Below are positions 1 through 8,636 of a stretch of DNA of 64,000 nucleotides, piece by piece (within the stretch, counting starts at the first letter, position 1; each line of letters begins with the position of its first letter). A model generated the notes under the pieces. It did not search any database, was not told the DNA's origin, and saw nothing but the letters and a program-made list of their open reading frames with translations. The position numbers were made by a program, and so were the translations under genes. The DNA is from UBA6059 sp040222235 (GTDB taxonomy: Bacteria; Bacteroidota; Bacteroidia; Cytophagales; Cyclobacteriaceae), in assembly GCA_040222235.1 (NCBI GenBank), contig JAVKDO010000114.1:62001-126000 (forward strand), written 5' to 3'.

Positions 1-2
1 CT

Positions 3-1943
3 GTCAAGGCAACCAGAGGTAATATCTACTCTGATAATGGCAGCCTACTTGCGACTTCATTGCCTTTCTACAACGTGGCAATTGATCCATCTATCGCGAG
101 TGATCGGCTCTTTCAGTCGAGTATCGATTCGCTATCGCAATTGCTGTCCAGTCATTTTAAGAATCGATCAGCAAAGGAATACAAAAGAAAGATTACGGAT
201 GCGCGCGTTTCTGGCAGGAGATACATGGTACTCAACCGTGATGAGATCGACTATCAGACCAAAAAGGAGATGACCAATTGGCCCATCTTTAGAGAAGGTC
301 GAATGAAGGGTGGCGTGATATTCGAAAAGGTCAACAAGCGGTTTCGGCCGTTTTCCTATTTGGGGTACCGGACGATCGGCATGGTCAATGATGACAATCG
401 TGGTGTCGTAGGACTGGAGTACTCATTCAACAAGTACCTCGCTGGGAGAAACGGTGAATCCCTGTTTCAGAAAATGTCGGGTGGCGGATGGAGACCTGTA
501 TATGATGGCACGGAGATCAGGCCAGAAGACGGGCTGGATATAGTTACCACAATAGATATTAATCTGCAGGATGTAACAGAATTGGCACTGCTAGGAGCCC
601 TTGAAAAGCATCAGGCTGACTATGGTACGGTGGTCGTCATGGAAGTGGCTACTGGTGAGATCAAGGCCATCTCGAATCTAAGTAAGAATGAAGATGGTCG
701 GTATTGGGAGCGATACAATTATGCAGTTGGTGGTCAAGGTTCACGTGAACCAGGCTCGACCTTCAAACTGGCCAGTATGATCGCATTGCTTGAAAACAGC
801 AAAATCCAATTGTCAGATACAGTGGATACAGGTGACGGGTCTTATAACTTCTATGATGAGGTGATGAAAGATCACAAGCCTGGCGGCTATGGTAAAATCA
901 CGGTCAAAGAAGTATTCGAGAAGTCTTCGAACATCGGGATTGCCAAGCTCGTCACTGAAGAGTTCGGTGCTGATCCGAACAGGTTTGTAGATTATATCAA
1001 CAAGCTGGGCCTTGCGGATCCTCTGGGATTTCAGATGATAGGAGAAGGCAAGCCTTACATTAAGACCCCTCAGGACTCTACCTGGAGTGGTATTACCCTA
1101 CCGTGGATGTCGCATGGATATGAGCTCAAGCTCACGCCATTGCATACGCTTACCTTATATAATGCTGTTGCCAACAACGGCCGTATGATCCAGCCGATCA
1201 TTGTGAGGAGTGTGCAGCGGGCCGATAAGCGCATAGAAGAGTTTGAGGCCAAGATCCTGAATAAGCAAATATGCTCTCCACAGACCCTCAAAGAAGTGAA
1301 ACTCCTATTGGAAGGTGTAGTAGAGCGAGGAACAGCCGCCAATATCAATGATAGCTACTATCGCATTGCTGGCAAGACAGGTACCGCCAAGAAGGCGGTA
1401 AATGGTAGATATACCAATAGTTACTACACCTCATTTGCTGGTTATTTTCCGGCCGAGGCACCCAAGTATAGCTGTATTGTGGTGATCGACAACCCTAAGG
1501 GTTACCAGATTTACGGTAGTGATGTAGCAGCGCCAGTGTTCAAGGCCATAGCTGATAAGATCTACACGCTTGACCTGGAGCTGCAAGATGAAGAGCTGGA
1601 AGGTGTCTACCAAGCGGGGATATTTCCTGTCGTTCGCTCTGGACAGCAGGATGATCTAAGTATGATCCTTCATGAGTTGGGCATCTCAAATCACTCGGCC
1701 AATGGATCGGATTGGGTGAAGGCGAGCATCGACAACAATGCAATTCAGTGGAAGCCAAACGGCATTAAGAACAATCTAATGCCGGATGTGCGTGGTATGA
1801 CGCTACGCGATGCAGTTTTCCTATTGGAAAATAAGGGACTTGAAGTCACCATCGAAGGCAAAGGTAGGGTCACCGATCAGTCAATTTGGCCTGGAAGTAA
1901 TATCGAACAACAAAACAAGATTGTGCTTACACTCGGCTCATGA
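3..1943 (+). CDS. ftsI: Peptidoglycan D,D-transpeptidase FtsI (PBP3-like) with C-terminal PASTA domain, 5' partial
   Basis: This is the septal class B penicillin-binding protein, which cross-links peptidoglycan at the division site from the periplasmic face. The frame is open from base 3 and already reads RGNIYSDNGSLLATSLP, the start of the PBP dimerisation domain. The cytoplasmic tail, membrane anchor and start codon therefore lie upstream of the window. The transpeptidase motifs are all present: catalytic STFK (bases 756-767, visible residue 252), SSN (924-932) and KTGT (1374-1385). The last 55 or so residues, from NLMPDVRGMTLRDA on, form one PASTA domain, as in SpoVD-like enzymes. Its TGA overlaps the ATG of murE (ATGA), so the two are probably translationally coupled. 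Identity is secure; only the N-terminus is missing. Confidence 0.96.
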   Translation, partial: VKATRGNIYSDNGSLLATSLPFYNVAIDPSIASDRLFQSSIDSLSQLLSSHFKNRSAKEYKRKITDARVSGRRYMVLNRDEIDYQTKKEMTNWPIFREGRMKGGVIFEKVNKRFRPFSYLGYRTIGMVNDDNRGVVGLEYSFNKYLAGRNGESLFQKMSGGGWRPVYDGTEIRPEDGLDIVTTIDINLQDVTELALLGALEKHQADYGTVVVMEVATGEIKAISNLSKNEDGRYWERYNYAVGGQGSREPGSTFKLASMIALLENSKIQLSDTVDTGDGSYNFYDEVMKDHKPGGYGKITVKEVFEKSSNIGIAKLVTEEFGADPNRFVDYINKLGLADPLGFQMIGEGKPYIKTPQDSTWSGITLPWMSHGYELKLTPLHTLTLYNAVANNGRMIQPIIVRSVQRADKRIEEFEAKILNKQICSPQTLKEVKLLLEGVVERGTAANINDSYYRIAGKTGTAKKAVNGRYTNSYYTSFAGYFPAEAPKYSCIVVIDNPKGYQIYGSDVAAPVFKAIADKIYTLDLELQDEELEGVYQAGIFPVVRSGQQDDLSMILHELGISNHSANGSDWVKASIDNNAIQWKPNGIKNNLMPDVRGMTLRDAVFLLENKGLEVTIEGKGRVTDQSIWPGSNIEQQNKIVLTLGS

Positions 1944-3403
1944 CGGTACTTAAAGACATATTGTACAAGGTATCATTAGTCTCTACATCAGGTGATATGA
2001 ATAGAGTGATAGGTGGTATTTGCTTTGACTCGAGAGAGTCGAAGCAGGACTACTTGTTCGTAGCGGTCAAGGGCACCCAGGTCAATGGCCATGACTATAT
2101 AGAGGCAGCAGTAAACGCTGGAGCTGTGGCGGTGGTCTGTGAGACCATGCCCAACAAGCAGATCAAGGATGTGACCTATATCCTAGCGGACAATTCTGCA
2201 GAGGCACTCGGTACCATAGCAGCCAACTTCTATGACAATCCATCTGAGAAGATGAAGCTGGTAGCCGTGACCGGCACCAATGGAAAGACTACATCCGTCA
2301 CGCTACTCCATCAGCTCTTTAGAAGACTAGGCTTCAATACAGGCATGCTTTCTACAGTCGAGAATAAGCTCAACGAGGAGGTCATACCTGCAACGCATAC
2401 GACACCTGATGCTATTCAGCTGAACTCCTTACTCAAAGAAATGCTGGATAAGGGCTGCACACATTGCTTCATGGAGGCAAGCTCGCATGCGATCCATCAG
2501 CGTAGAACCTTTGGATTAAAGTTCGCAGGGGCGGTATTTACAAATATCTCTCATGATCATCTGGACTATCATCACACTTTCCATGACTACATCAAGGCTA
2601 AGAAGATGCTCTTTGATGAGTTGCCAAAATCGGCATTTGCGCTAGTGAACAATGATGACAAGCGCGGGTCGGTCATGATGCAGAATACAGGCGCCAAGAA
2701 ATATACCTATGGTCTTAAGAACATGTCGGACTTCAAGGCCAAAGTGTTGTCTAACTCCATGGAAGGCTTGGAACTCGACCTTGATGGAAAGCAGGTATGG
2801 TTCAAGCTCATCGGAAATTTCAACGCCTATAACCTGCTAGCAAGTTTTGCGGTAGCATGTCTACTTGGTGAAGATCCCGAGGAGTCATTGATGCAGCTGA
2901 GCCAAGTAGAAGCGGCAAGAGGAAGATTTCAAGTGACTAAGTCACAGAACGGGATCACCGCCATCATTGATTATGCACATACACCGGATGCGCTTGAGAA
3001 TGTGCTCAAGACCATCAAAGAATTCCGAACGGGAATAGAGAAAGTCATTACGGTAGTGGGTGCTGGAGGTAATCGAGATCAAACCAAACGGCCAATGATG
3101 GCTGCAGTAAGTGCAAAATATAGCGATCTGGTCATACTGACCTCTGACAATCCAAGAGATGAGGAGCCGATGGGCATCATCCATGATATGGAAGAGGGAG
3201 TGCCTAAGTCATTGACTAAGAAGGTAATGGTCAATGCGGATCGACGGGAAGCCATCAAGGCCGCATGTCGAATGGCCAATGCAAATGATATCATATTGGT
3301 CGCAGGTAAGGGCCATGAGACTTACCAAGAGGTAGCAGGCGTCAAGCATGACTTTGATGACCTGAAAGTAGTGAATGAAATGCTTGAATTATTTAATGAG
3401 TAG
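1940..3403 (+). CDS. murE: UDP-MurNAc-L-Ala-D-Glu:meso-diaminopimelate ligase MurE
   Basis: MurE is the cytoplasmic ATP-dependent ligase that adds the third residue of the stem peptide. The 487-residue product has the usual Mur-ligase length. Its ATP-binding loop TGTNGKTT is at residues 111-118. The motif DNPR (about residues 403-406, inside TSDNPRDEEP) is the signature of enzymes that use meso-diaminopimelate, not lysine, so the peptidoglycan should be DAP-type. The start overlaps the ftsI stop, and mraY begins 7 bases after its TAG. Nothing about the gene is unusual. Confidence 0.97.
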   Translation: MTVLKDILYKVSLVSTSGDMNRVIGGICFDSRESKQDYLFVAVKGTQVNGHDYIEAAVNAGAVAVVCETMPNKQIKDVTYILADNSAEALGTIAANFYDNPSEKMKLVAVTGTNGKTTSVTLLHQLFRRLGFNTGMLSTVENKLNEEVIPATHTTPDAIQLNSLLKEMLDKGCTHCFMEASSHAIHQRRTFGLKFAGAVFTNISHDHLDYHHTFHDYIKAKKMLFDELPKSAFALVNNDDKRGSVMMQNTGAKKYTYGLKNMSDFKAKVLSNSMEGLELDLDGKQVWFKLIGNFNAYNLLASFAVACLLGEDPEESLMQLSQVEAARGRFQVTKSQNGITAIIDYAHTPDALENVLKTIKEFRTGIEKVITVVGAGGNRDQTKRPMMAAVSAKYSDLVILTSDNPRDEEPMGIIHDMEEGVPKSLTKKVMVNADRREAIKAACRMANANDIILVAGKGHETYQEVAGVKHDFDDLKVVNEMLELFNE

Positions 3404-3410
3404 CTGAGCG

Positions 3411-4619
3411 ATGCTTTATTACTTATTTGATTATCTGGACAAAGAATTTAACCTGATGGGGGCTGGAGTATTCCAATTCATCTCCTTCAGGGCAGGTATG
3501 TCTGCGCTACTCTCCCTGATCATCACCATCATCTTTGGCAAGTATATCATCAGAATGCTTCAGGTCAACCAGTTGGGCGAAGCGGTTCGTGACTTAGGCC
3601 TACAAGGTCAGCTGGAGAAGAAGGGCACGCCGACCATGGGTGGTATCATAATTATCCTAGCGATTGTCATTCCAGTACTCCTTTTCTGCCGATTGGACAA
3701 TGTCTACATCTTGCTGATGCTGCTTACTACACTGTGGCTAGGGCTCATTGGTTTCCTTGATGACTACCTCAAAATCAAGAAAAAGAACAAAGATGGACTT
3801 TCTGGTAAGTTCAAGATCATTGGCCAGGTCATTCTGGGTTTGATTGTTGGGCTCACGCTGGTGTTCAACGAGTCTGTGGTGGTGAGGGACTTTATGGAAC
3901 CAGTAACGGCCGAAAATATAGCAGCTGGAATCAAGCATACAGACTATCAGGCATTGGTCACCACGATTCCATTCGTTAAGAACAATGAGTTCCAGTACGA
4001 TTGGTTACTACCGCAATTCCTTGATCCCTACTCCTGGATGCTGTTCGTCCTCATCGTCATTTTTATCATTACGAGTGTTTCCAATGGAGCTAACCTGACC
4101 GACGGTCTGGATGGTTTGGCGGCAGGTACCTCGGCGATCATTGGCTTGACATTGGCCATTTTCGCCTACCTATCGGGAAATATGATCTTCTCGGAGTATC
4201 TCAATATCATGTACATCCCTGATTCTGGGGAGCTTGTGATCTTTTGTACTGCATTTGTTGGAGCATGCATCGGCTTCCTCTGGTACAACTCTTATCCAGC
4301 TCAGGTATTCATGGGAGATACAGGAAGCCTCGCGCTAGGTGGCGTCATCGCAGTGCTGGCATTCGCGATTCGCAAAGAGCTCTTGATCCCAATTTTCTGC
4401 GGGATATTCCTGGTAGAGAACCTGTCTGTGGTGATTCAGGTCGCCTACTTCAAGTACACTAAGAAAAAATATGGTGAAGGGCGAAGGGTTTTTCTGATGT
4501 CCCCGCTTCATCATCATTACCAAAAAAAAGGATTACACGAAACCAAAATAGTAACCAGGTTCTGGACAATAGGCGTACTGCTGGCCATCATGTCCCTGGC
4601 GACTTTAAAACTTAGATAA
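3411..4619 (+). CDS. mraY: Phospho-MurNAc-pentapeptide transferase MraY
   Basis: MraY is the integral membrane enzyme that moves phospho-MurNAc-pentapeptide onto undecaprenyl phosphate to make lipid I. The 402-residue product is mostly hydrophobic, with about ten membrane segments. It carries the family's catalytic loops: DDYLK (about residue 117), NGANLTDGLDGLA (about residue 225), MGDTGSLALGG and the histidine-rich PLHHHYQKKG (about residue 365). It is slightly longer than the E. coli enzyme (360 residues), with extra sequence between membrane segments around residues 165-205. That insertion is common in Bacteroidota (recalled, not checked). The stop TAA shares an A with the ATG of the next gene (TAATG). 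Confidence 0.97.
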   Translation: MLYYLFDYLDKEFNLMGAGVFQFISFRAGMSALLSLIITIIFGKYIIRMLQVNQLGEAVRDLGLQGQLEKKGTPTMGGIIIILAIVIPVLLFCRLDNVYILLMLLTTLWLGLIGFLDDYLKIKKKNKDGLSGKFKIIGQVILGLIVGLTLVFNESVVVRDFMEPVTAENIAAGIKHTDYQALVTTIPFVKNNEFQYDWLLPQFLDPYSWMLFVLIVIFIITSVSNGANLTDGLDGLAAGTSAIIGLTLAIFAYLSGNMIFSEYLNIMYIPDSGELVIFCTAFVGACIGFLWYNSYPAQVFMGDTGSLALGGVIAVLAFAIRKELLIPIFCGIFLVENLSVVIQVAYFKYTKKKYGEGRRVFLMSPLHHHYQKKGLHETKIVTRFWTIGVLLAIMSLATLKLR

Positions 4620-4987
4620 TGAGACTATCGCAATTATATAGAATGAGTGATGATTTTTTGGGCAGGGTCTTGGACCAGTCCGAGATGCATCCTTCTATTA
4701 TAGCCTTTCAGGCAATGATGAGCATCAGCCGTTCTATTCGCCTCATCAAGGAGCATCTCAACAATGCTTTCTTGTCCAAGGAAAGGGATCAATTCTACAA
4801 ATGTATTGATGCACTGGAGGAGGAATGCGATGAGGCCATTTATCAAGTTGACCTGCTACGTCAGGAGGATAAGCGAAAGCACATGGACTTGATTACGGAA
4901 GGTGAGGAGCTACTCTCGCATTATGTGATCGCTTACAACATGTTGATCGAAAAGGCCATCAAAACAAAGTACAAGGACAGCCAATGA
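4619..4987 (+). CDS. Small all-helical protein, S23/four-helix-bundle-like, embedded in the dcw cluster
   Basis: This 122-residue soluble, charged, helix-rich protein lies between mraY and murD. Both junctions are overlapping (TAATG at its start, ATGA at its end), so it is certainly co-translated with the wall genes. The central stretch SKERDQFYKCIDALEEECDE followed by AIYQVDLL resembles helices 3-4 of the four-helix-bundle family first seen as the 23S rRNA intervening-sequence protein (S23, TIGR02436). The pattern is a serine-lysine turn, an alternating amphipathic helix, then E-x-x-D-E-x-x-Y-x-x-x-L-L. That family has no settled function. The assignment rests on pattern memory only. It could equally be a lineage-specific dcw protein. 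No membrane segment or signal peptide is visible. Confidence 0.72.
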   Translation: MRLSQLYRMSDDFLGRVLDQSEMHPSIIAFQAMMSISRSIRLIKEHLNNAFLSKERDQFYKCIDALEEECDEAIYQVDLLRQEDKRKHMDLITEGEELLSHYVIAYNMLIEKAIKTKYKDSQ

Positions 4988-6360
4988 GTAATAAGGTAGT
5001 CATATTGGGTGCAGGAGAAAGCGGCGTAGGTGCGGCTTTGCTGGCGAAAGCCAGGGGATATGACTATCTCTTGTCTGACGCAGGCAAGATTGCGCTTCGA
5101 TTCCAAAAGGAAATCCGTGAAAACCAGCTCAATTATGAGCAGGAAGGACATTCTGAGGATCAGGTATTGTCCGCTGACCTTATTGTTAAGAGTCCAGGTA
5201 TTCCTGATAAGGCACCTTTAATTCAGAGGGCTGTTGAGCGGGGTATTCCAGTGATCTCGGAGATTGAGTTCGCCTATCGGCATATCGATAAGTCCAAGAA
5301 GATCATTGCCATCACTGGCACCAACGGTAAAACGACTACTACACTACTTACGCACCACCTCTGCAAGTCTTGTGGATACAAAGCAGCCCTCGGTGGTAAT
5401 ATTGGTCACAGCTTTGCCAGATTAGCGGTCGAGGATGGTAATGATTTTTATGTGCTTGAGGTGAGCAGCTTTCAGCTAGATGGTATTGACACTTTCAAAC
5501 CTGATGTCGCGATACTGCTCAACATCACACCTGATCACCTGGATCGATACGATTACCAGTTTGAGAAGTATGTGTCTTCTAAGTTTAGGATAATCAGAAA
5601 CATGGGCAAAGAGGAGGTGTTGATCTATTTCAGCGATAACCAGCCCATCGTGCAGGAGCTAAACAGACGAAATGTCGAAGCGAGCCTCTTTGCGATTTCA
5701 CTGCTGCAGCCTTTGCAAAACGGAGGCTACCTCGATCAGGATCATCTTGTCTTCAAGTTCCATCAGGACACGGAGAAGATCCCTACCTCAGAGGTGACCT
5801 TGATTGGCAAGCACAACATGATCAACATGATCGCTGCTGTGCTCAGCCTCATGCATATCGGTGCACCGCTTCAGCGTATTATCAAGGGGCTCAAGAGCTT
5901 TGTCAATGCGCCTCACCGACTAGAAGAGGTGGCAGAGATCAACGGAATACGCTACGTCAACGACTCAAAGGCGACCAATACAGATGCTGTTTTCTATGCC
6001 CTAGATGGCTTAGATCAGCCCATTGTCTGGATAGCCGGTGGAGTGGACAAGGGCAATGACTATAAGAGCCTTGATAAGCTGGTCAACAAGAAGGTAAAGG
6101 CACTGATATGCTTGGGTAAGGATAACAGTAAGCTGATGGATCACTACGGTGATAAGGTGCCTGCGATCAGTACTTCGAGCCTCAAGAAAGCCATCAAGGA
6201 AGCCACTACCTTAGCGGAAAAAGGTGACATAGTGCTGCTTTCTCCAGCGTGTGCCAGCTTCGATCTGTTTAAGAGTTATGAAGATAGAGGTGATCAGTTC
6301 CGAGAGGAAGTGCTCACCCTTAGAGATAAAGTTGAATCCAAAAACAAGGCCATCTCATGA
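4984..6360 (+). CDS. murD: UDP-MurNAc-L-alanine:D-glutamate ligase MurD
   Basis: MurD adds D-glutamate to UDP-MurNAc-L-Ala in the cytoplasm. The 458-residue length is typical. The N-terminal Rossmann part begins VVILGAGESGVGAALLAK, the ATP loop GTNGKTTTT starts at about residue 112, and the C-terminal domain carries the family signature LLSPACASFDLFKSYEDRG. The middle-domain motif NDSKATNTDA is also present. It overlaps the preceding small gene and ftsW by ATGA junctions, the usual tight dcw arrangement. Confidence 0.97.
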   Translation: MSNKVVILGAGESGVGAALLAKARGYDYLLSDAGKIALRFQKEIRENQLNYEQEGHSEDQVLSADLIVKSPGIPDKAPLIQRAVERGIPVISEIEFAYRHIDKSKKIIAITGTNGKTTTTLLTHHLCKSCGYKAALGGNIGHSFARLAVEDGNDFYVLEVSSFQLDGIDTFKPDVAILLNITPDHLDRYDYQFEKYVSSKFRIIRNMGKEEVLIYFSDNQPIVQELNRRNVEASLFAISLLQPLQNGGYLDQDHLVFKFHQDTEKIPTSEVTLIGKHNMINMIAAVLSLMHIGAPLQRIIKGLKSFVNAPHRLEEVAEINGIRYVNDSKATNTDAVFYALDGLDQPIVWIAGGVDKGNDYKSLDKLVNKKVKALICLGKDNSKLMDHYGDKVPAISTSSLKKAIKEATTLAEKGDIVLLSPACASFDLFKSYEDRGDQFREEVLTLRDKVESKNKAIS

Positions 6361-7517
6361 ATCAAACCTGGAGAAAAAGAAACCTGCAAGGTGATCCGGT
6401 AATCTGGTTCATCGTCATCGCATTGTCGATCATGTCGATCTTGGTGGTCTATAGCGCCACTGGCTCTCTTGCTTATCAGAAAATGCAAGGAGATACTGAG
6501 TACTACCTGATCAAGCATTCACTGCTTGTAGTATTGAGCCTTTTTGCCATGTGGGTGGCGCATAAGATTGACTACCGCTACTATGCCAAGCTCAGCTGGT
6601 TGGCGCTTTGGATTTCAGTACCACTGCTGCTCATCACATGGAAGTTTGGTATGAACGTCAATGATGCCTCTAGATGGATCAATATTCCGGTCATCAACCA
6701 GGCATTCCAGCCTTCAGACCTTGCTAAGCTCGCTCTGATCGTGACGATTGCGAGTATGCTGGCCAAGCGACAGCAGAGCATCGAAAACATTAAAGAATCA
6801 CTCATCCCAATACTCCTCTGGATTGGGGTGATCTGCGGATTGATTGCCATGACTGATTTGTCAACGAGCGTCTTGATTTTTGGCACTTGTATGTTGCTAC
6901 TCTTTATCGGTAGAGTACCGATTAGATACTTAGCATTGCTGGTGCTCATCGGGGCAGTAGCAGGTAGTGTTGCGCTCTATGTCGGCCAACGAGGAGATAC
7001 CGCCATTAGTAGAGTGGAGAGTTTCTTCGATAAAGACAATATCCCTTTCCAAGCTAAGCAAGCTTATATCGCGATAGCCACGGGAGGTATTTCTGGTAAG
7101 GGACCGGGACAGAGCGATCAAAGAAATTTCTTACCTCAGTCTTACTCGGATTTTATCTATGCCATCATCATCGAGGAATATGGGATAATTGGAGGAGCTG
7201 TTGTCCTCTTTCTGTATCTGGCGCTGCTGTACCGAGGTACTAAGACCGTCATGAACAGCGATCGCGCCTATGGAGGACTATTAAGTGCAGGGCTGAGTTT
7301 CGCGCTGGTGTTGCAAGCCATGGTCAACATGGCTGTGGCGGTGGGTCTTGGGCCAATCACTGGTCTGACGCTTCCCCTAGTCAGCATGGGCGGTACCTCT
7401 CAGCTATTTACAGGTATTGCGCTAGGCATCATCCTTAGCGTAAGCCGTGGAGAGATTGATGAAGAGTCAGCAGGACAAGGAAATGAGTTTAGGGGTCAAA
7501 TGGCGGATGCCGCATAA
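6357..7517 (+). CDS. ftsW: Septal peptidoglycan glycosyltransferase / SEDS protein FtsW
   Basis: FtsW is a SEDS-family membrane glycosyltransferase that polymerises lipid II at the septum together with FtsI. The 386-residue product has about ten hydrophobic segments. It carries family landmarks: FQPSDLAKLALI near the middle, the extracellular GISGKGPGQS, then FIYAIIIEEYGIIGG, and GLTLPLVSMGGTSQL near the C-terminus. The tail after the last membrane helix is short and polar. The start overlaps the murD stop (ATGA). Its own stop TAA (7515-7517) is followed, in the same reading frame and without a standard start codon, by the murG coding sequence (see the murG entry). Confidence 0.96.
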   Translation: MNQTWRKRNLQGDPVIWFIVIALSIMSILVVYSATGSLAYQKMQGDTEYYLIKHSLLVVLSLFAMWVAHKIDYRYYAKLSWLALWISVPLLLITWKFGMNVNDASRWINIPVINQAFQPSDLAKLALIVTIASMLAKRQQSIENIKESLIPILLWIGVICGLIAMTDLSTSVLIFGTCMLLLFIGRVPIRYLALLVLIGAVAGSVALYVGQRGDTAISRVESFFDKDNIPFQAKQAYIAIATGGISGKGPGQSDQRNFLPQSYSDFIYAIIIEEYGIIGGAVVLFLYLALLYRGTKTVMNSDRAYGGLLSAGLSFALVLQAMVNMAVAVGLGPITGLTLPLVSMGGTSQLFTGIALGIILSVSRGEIDEESAGQGNEFRGQMADAA

Positions 7518-7526
7518 CAAGTAACT

Positions 7527-8636
7527 ATCGAGACGAAGCGACCATATCGAATCATCATTAGCGGAGGGGGCACTGGAGGTCACATCTATCCTGCGATAGC
7601 TATTGGCCAGGCATTGCAGCAGTTGCTGGAAGATGTCGAGATTCTATTCGTAGGCGCCAAGGGCAAGATGGAGATGCAAAAGGTGCCTGAGGCGGGCTTC
7701 CCAATAGAAGGACTTTGGATCAGTGGCATCCAGCGCAAGCTGACGCTCGACAACCTGTCATTCCCCTTCAAGGTGATTTCATCTATTCTGAAGTCACTCA
7801 AGATTTTAAAGAGGTTCCGGCCGGATGCAGTGGTCGGAGTTGGCGGATATGCCAGTGGCCCATTGCTCTATGCCGCTACCGCAAAAAAGATTCCTTCGTT
7901 GATTCAGGAGCAAAACAGCTATGCTGGCCTCACCAACAAATGGCTGGCTAATCGCGTGGATCGCATCTGCGTGGCGCATAAGCGGATGGAGAGATTCTTC
8001 CCAGCGGACAGGATCGTCTTTACGGGCAATCCCGTAAGAAAAGATATCGTAAGTCAGGACACTCAGCGTGCTAAGGCCCTTGAGCATTTTGGCTTATCAG
8101 AAAGTAAAAAAACCATACTCCTCATTGGCGGCAGTTTAGGCGCTCGTTCGCTCAATGAGAGTATGGTTAATGGCCTTCACCAGCTAGTCAAGTGTGATGT
8201 ACAGTTGATCTGGCAGACTGGTCAATTCTATTTCGATGAAATGGAAAAGCGGTCTGCCAGCTTCGACTTGTCTAATGTGAGGATGATGCCTTTCCTCAAA
8301 GAAATGGATTTGGCATATGCCGCAGCGGATGTAGTGATCTCAAGAGCAGGGGCATTATCGATATCAGAACTTTGCCTGGTACGAAAGCCTGTTGTTTTTG
8401 TGCCTTCACCTAATGTGGCAGAGGATCATCAGACTAAAAACGCCATGGCATTAGTCGAAGATGATGCTGCGCTGATGATCAAGGATGTGAATGCCAACGA
8501 GGAGCTGATTCCTGCTGTGCTTGGCTTATTGGAGGACTTAGATCAGCAAAAAAACTTATCTGAGAATATTGGCAAGCTGGCTAAGCCAAATGCTGCCAAC
8601 GACATAGCATTAGAAATCAAACGCATGATCGCATGA
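7527..8636 (+). CDS. murG: UDP-GlcNAc:undecaprenyl-PP-MurNAc-pentapeptide GlcNAc transferase MurG (non-canonical start)
   Basis: MurG makes lipid II from lipid I at the inner face of the membrane. The hallmark N-terminal strand and glycine loop, RIIISGGGTGGHIYPAIAIG, is encoded by bases 7548-7607. The donor-binding region includes GNPVRKDI, LLIGGSLGARSLNES, VISRAGALSISELC and PSPNVAEDHQTKNA. The frame is open from the ftsW stop but has no ATG, GTG or TTG before TTG 7614, which lies after the conserved loop and cannot be the real start. The nearest plausible initiators are ATC at 7527 (giving a METKRPYRIII-like N-terminus if read as Met) or ATT at 7557. I chose 7527 because MurG proteins usually have about 5-10 residues before the loop. 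A sequence error or a lost start codon are alternatives. The stop overlaps murC. Confidence 0.9.
   Translation: METKRPYRIIISGGGTGGHIYPAIAIGQALQQLLEDVEILFVGAKGKMEMQKVPEAGFPIEGLWISGIQRKLTLDNLSFPFKVISSILKSLKILKRFRPDAVVGVGGYASGPLLYAATAKKIPSLIQEQNSYAGLTNKWLANRVDRICVAHKRMERFFPADRIVFTGNPVRKDIVSQDTQRAKALEHFGLSESKKTILLIGGSLGARSLNESMVNGLHQLVKCDVQLIWQTGQFYFDEMEKRSASFDLSNVRMMPFLKEMDLAYAAADVVISRAGALSISELCLVRKPVVFVPSPNVAEDHQTKNAMALVEDDAALMIKDVNANEELIPAVLGLLEDLDQQKNLSENIGKLAKPNAANDIALEIKRMIA

Noticed and set aside
6357..8636. A fused FtsW-MurG protein by stop read-through at 7515-7517
   Set aside because: A single TAA in frame is not evidence of recoding. FtsW and MurG are separate proteins everywhere, and there is no obvious stimulatory structure.
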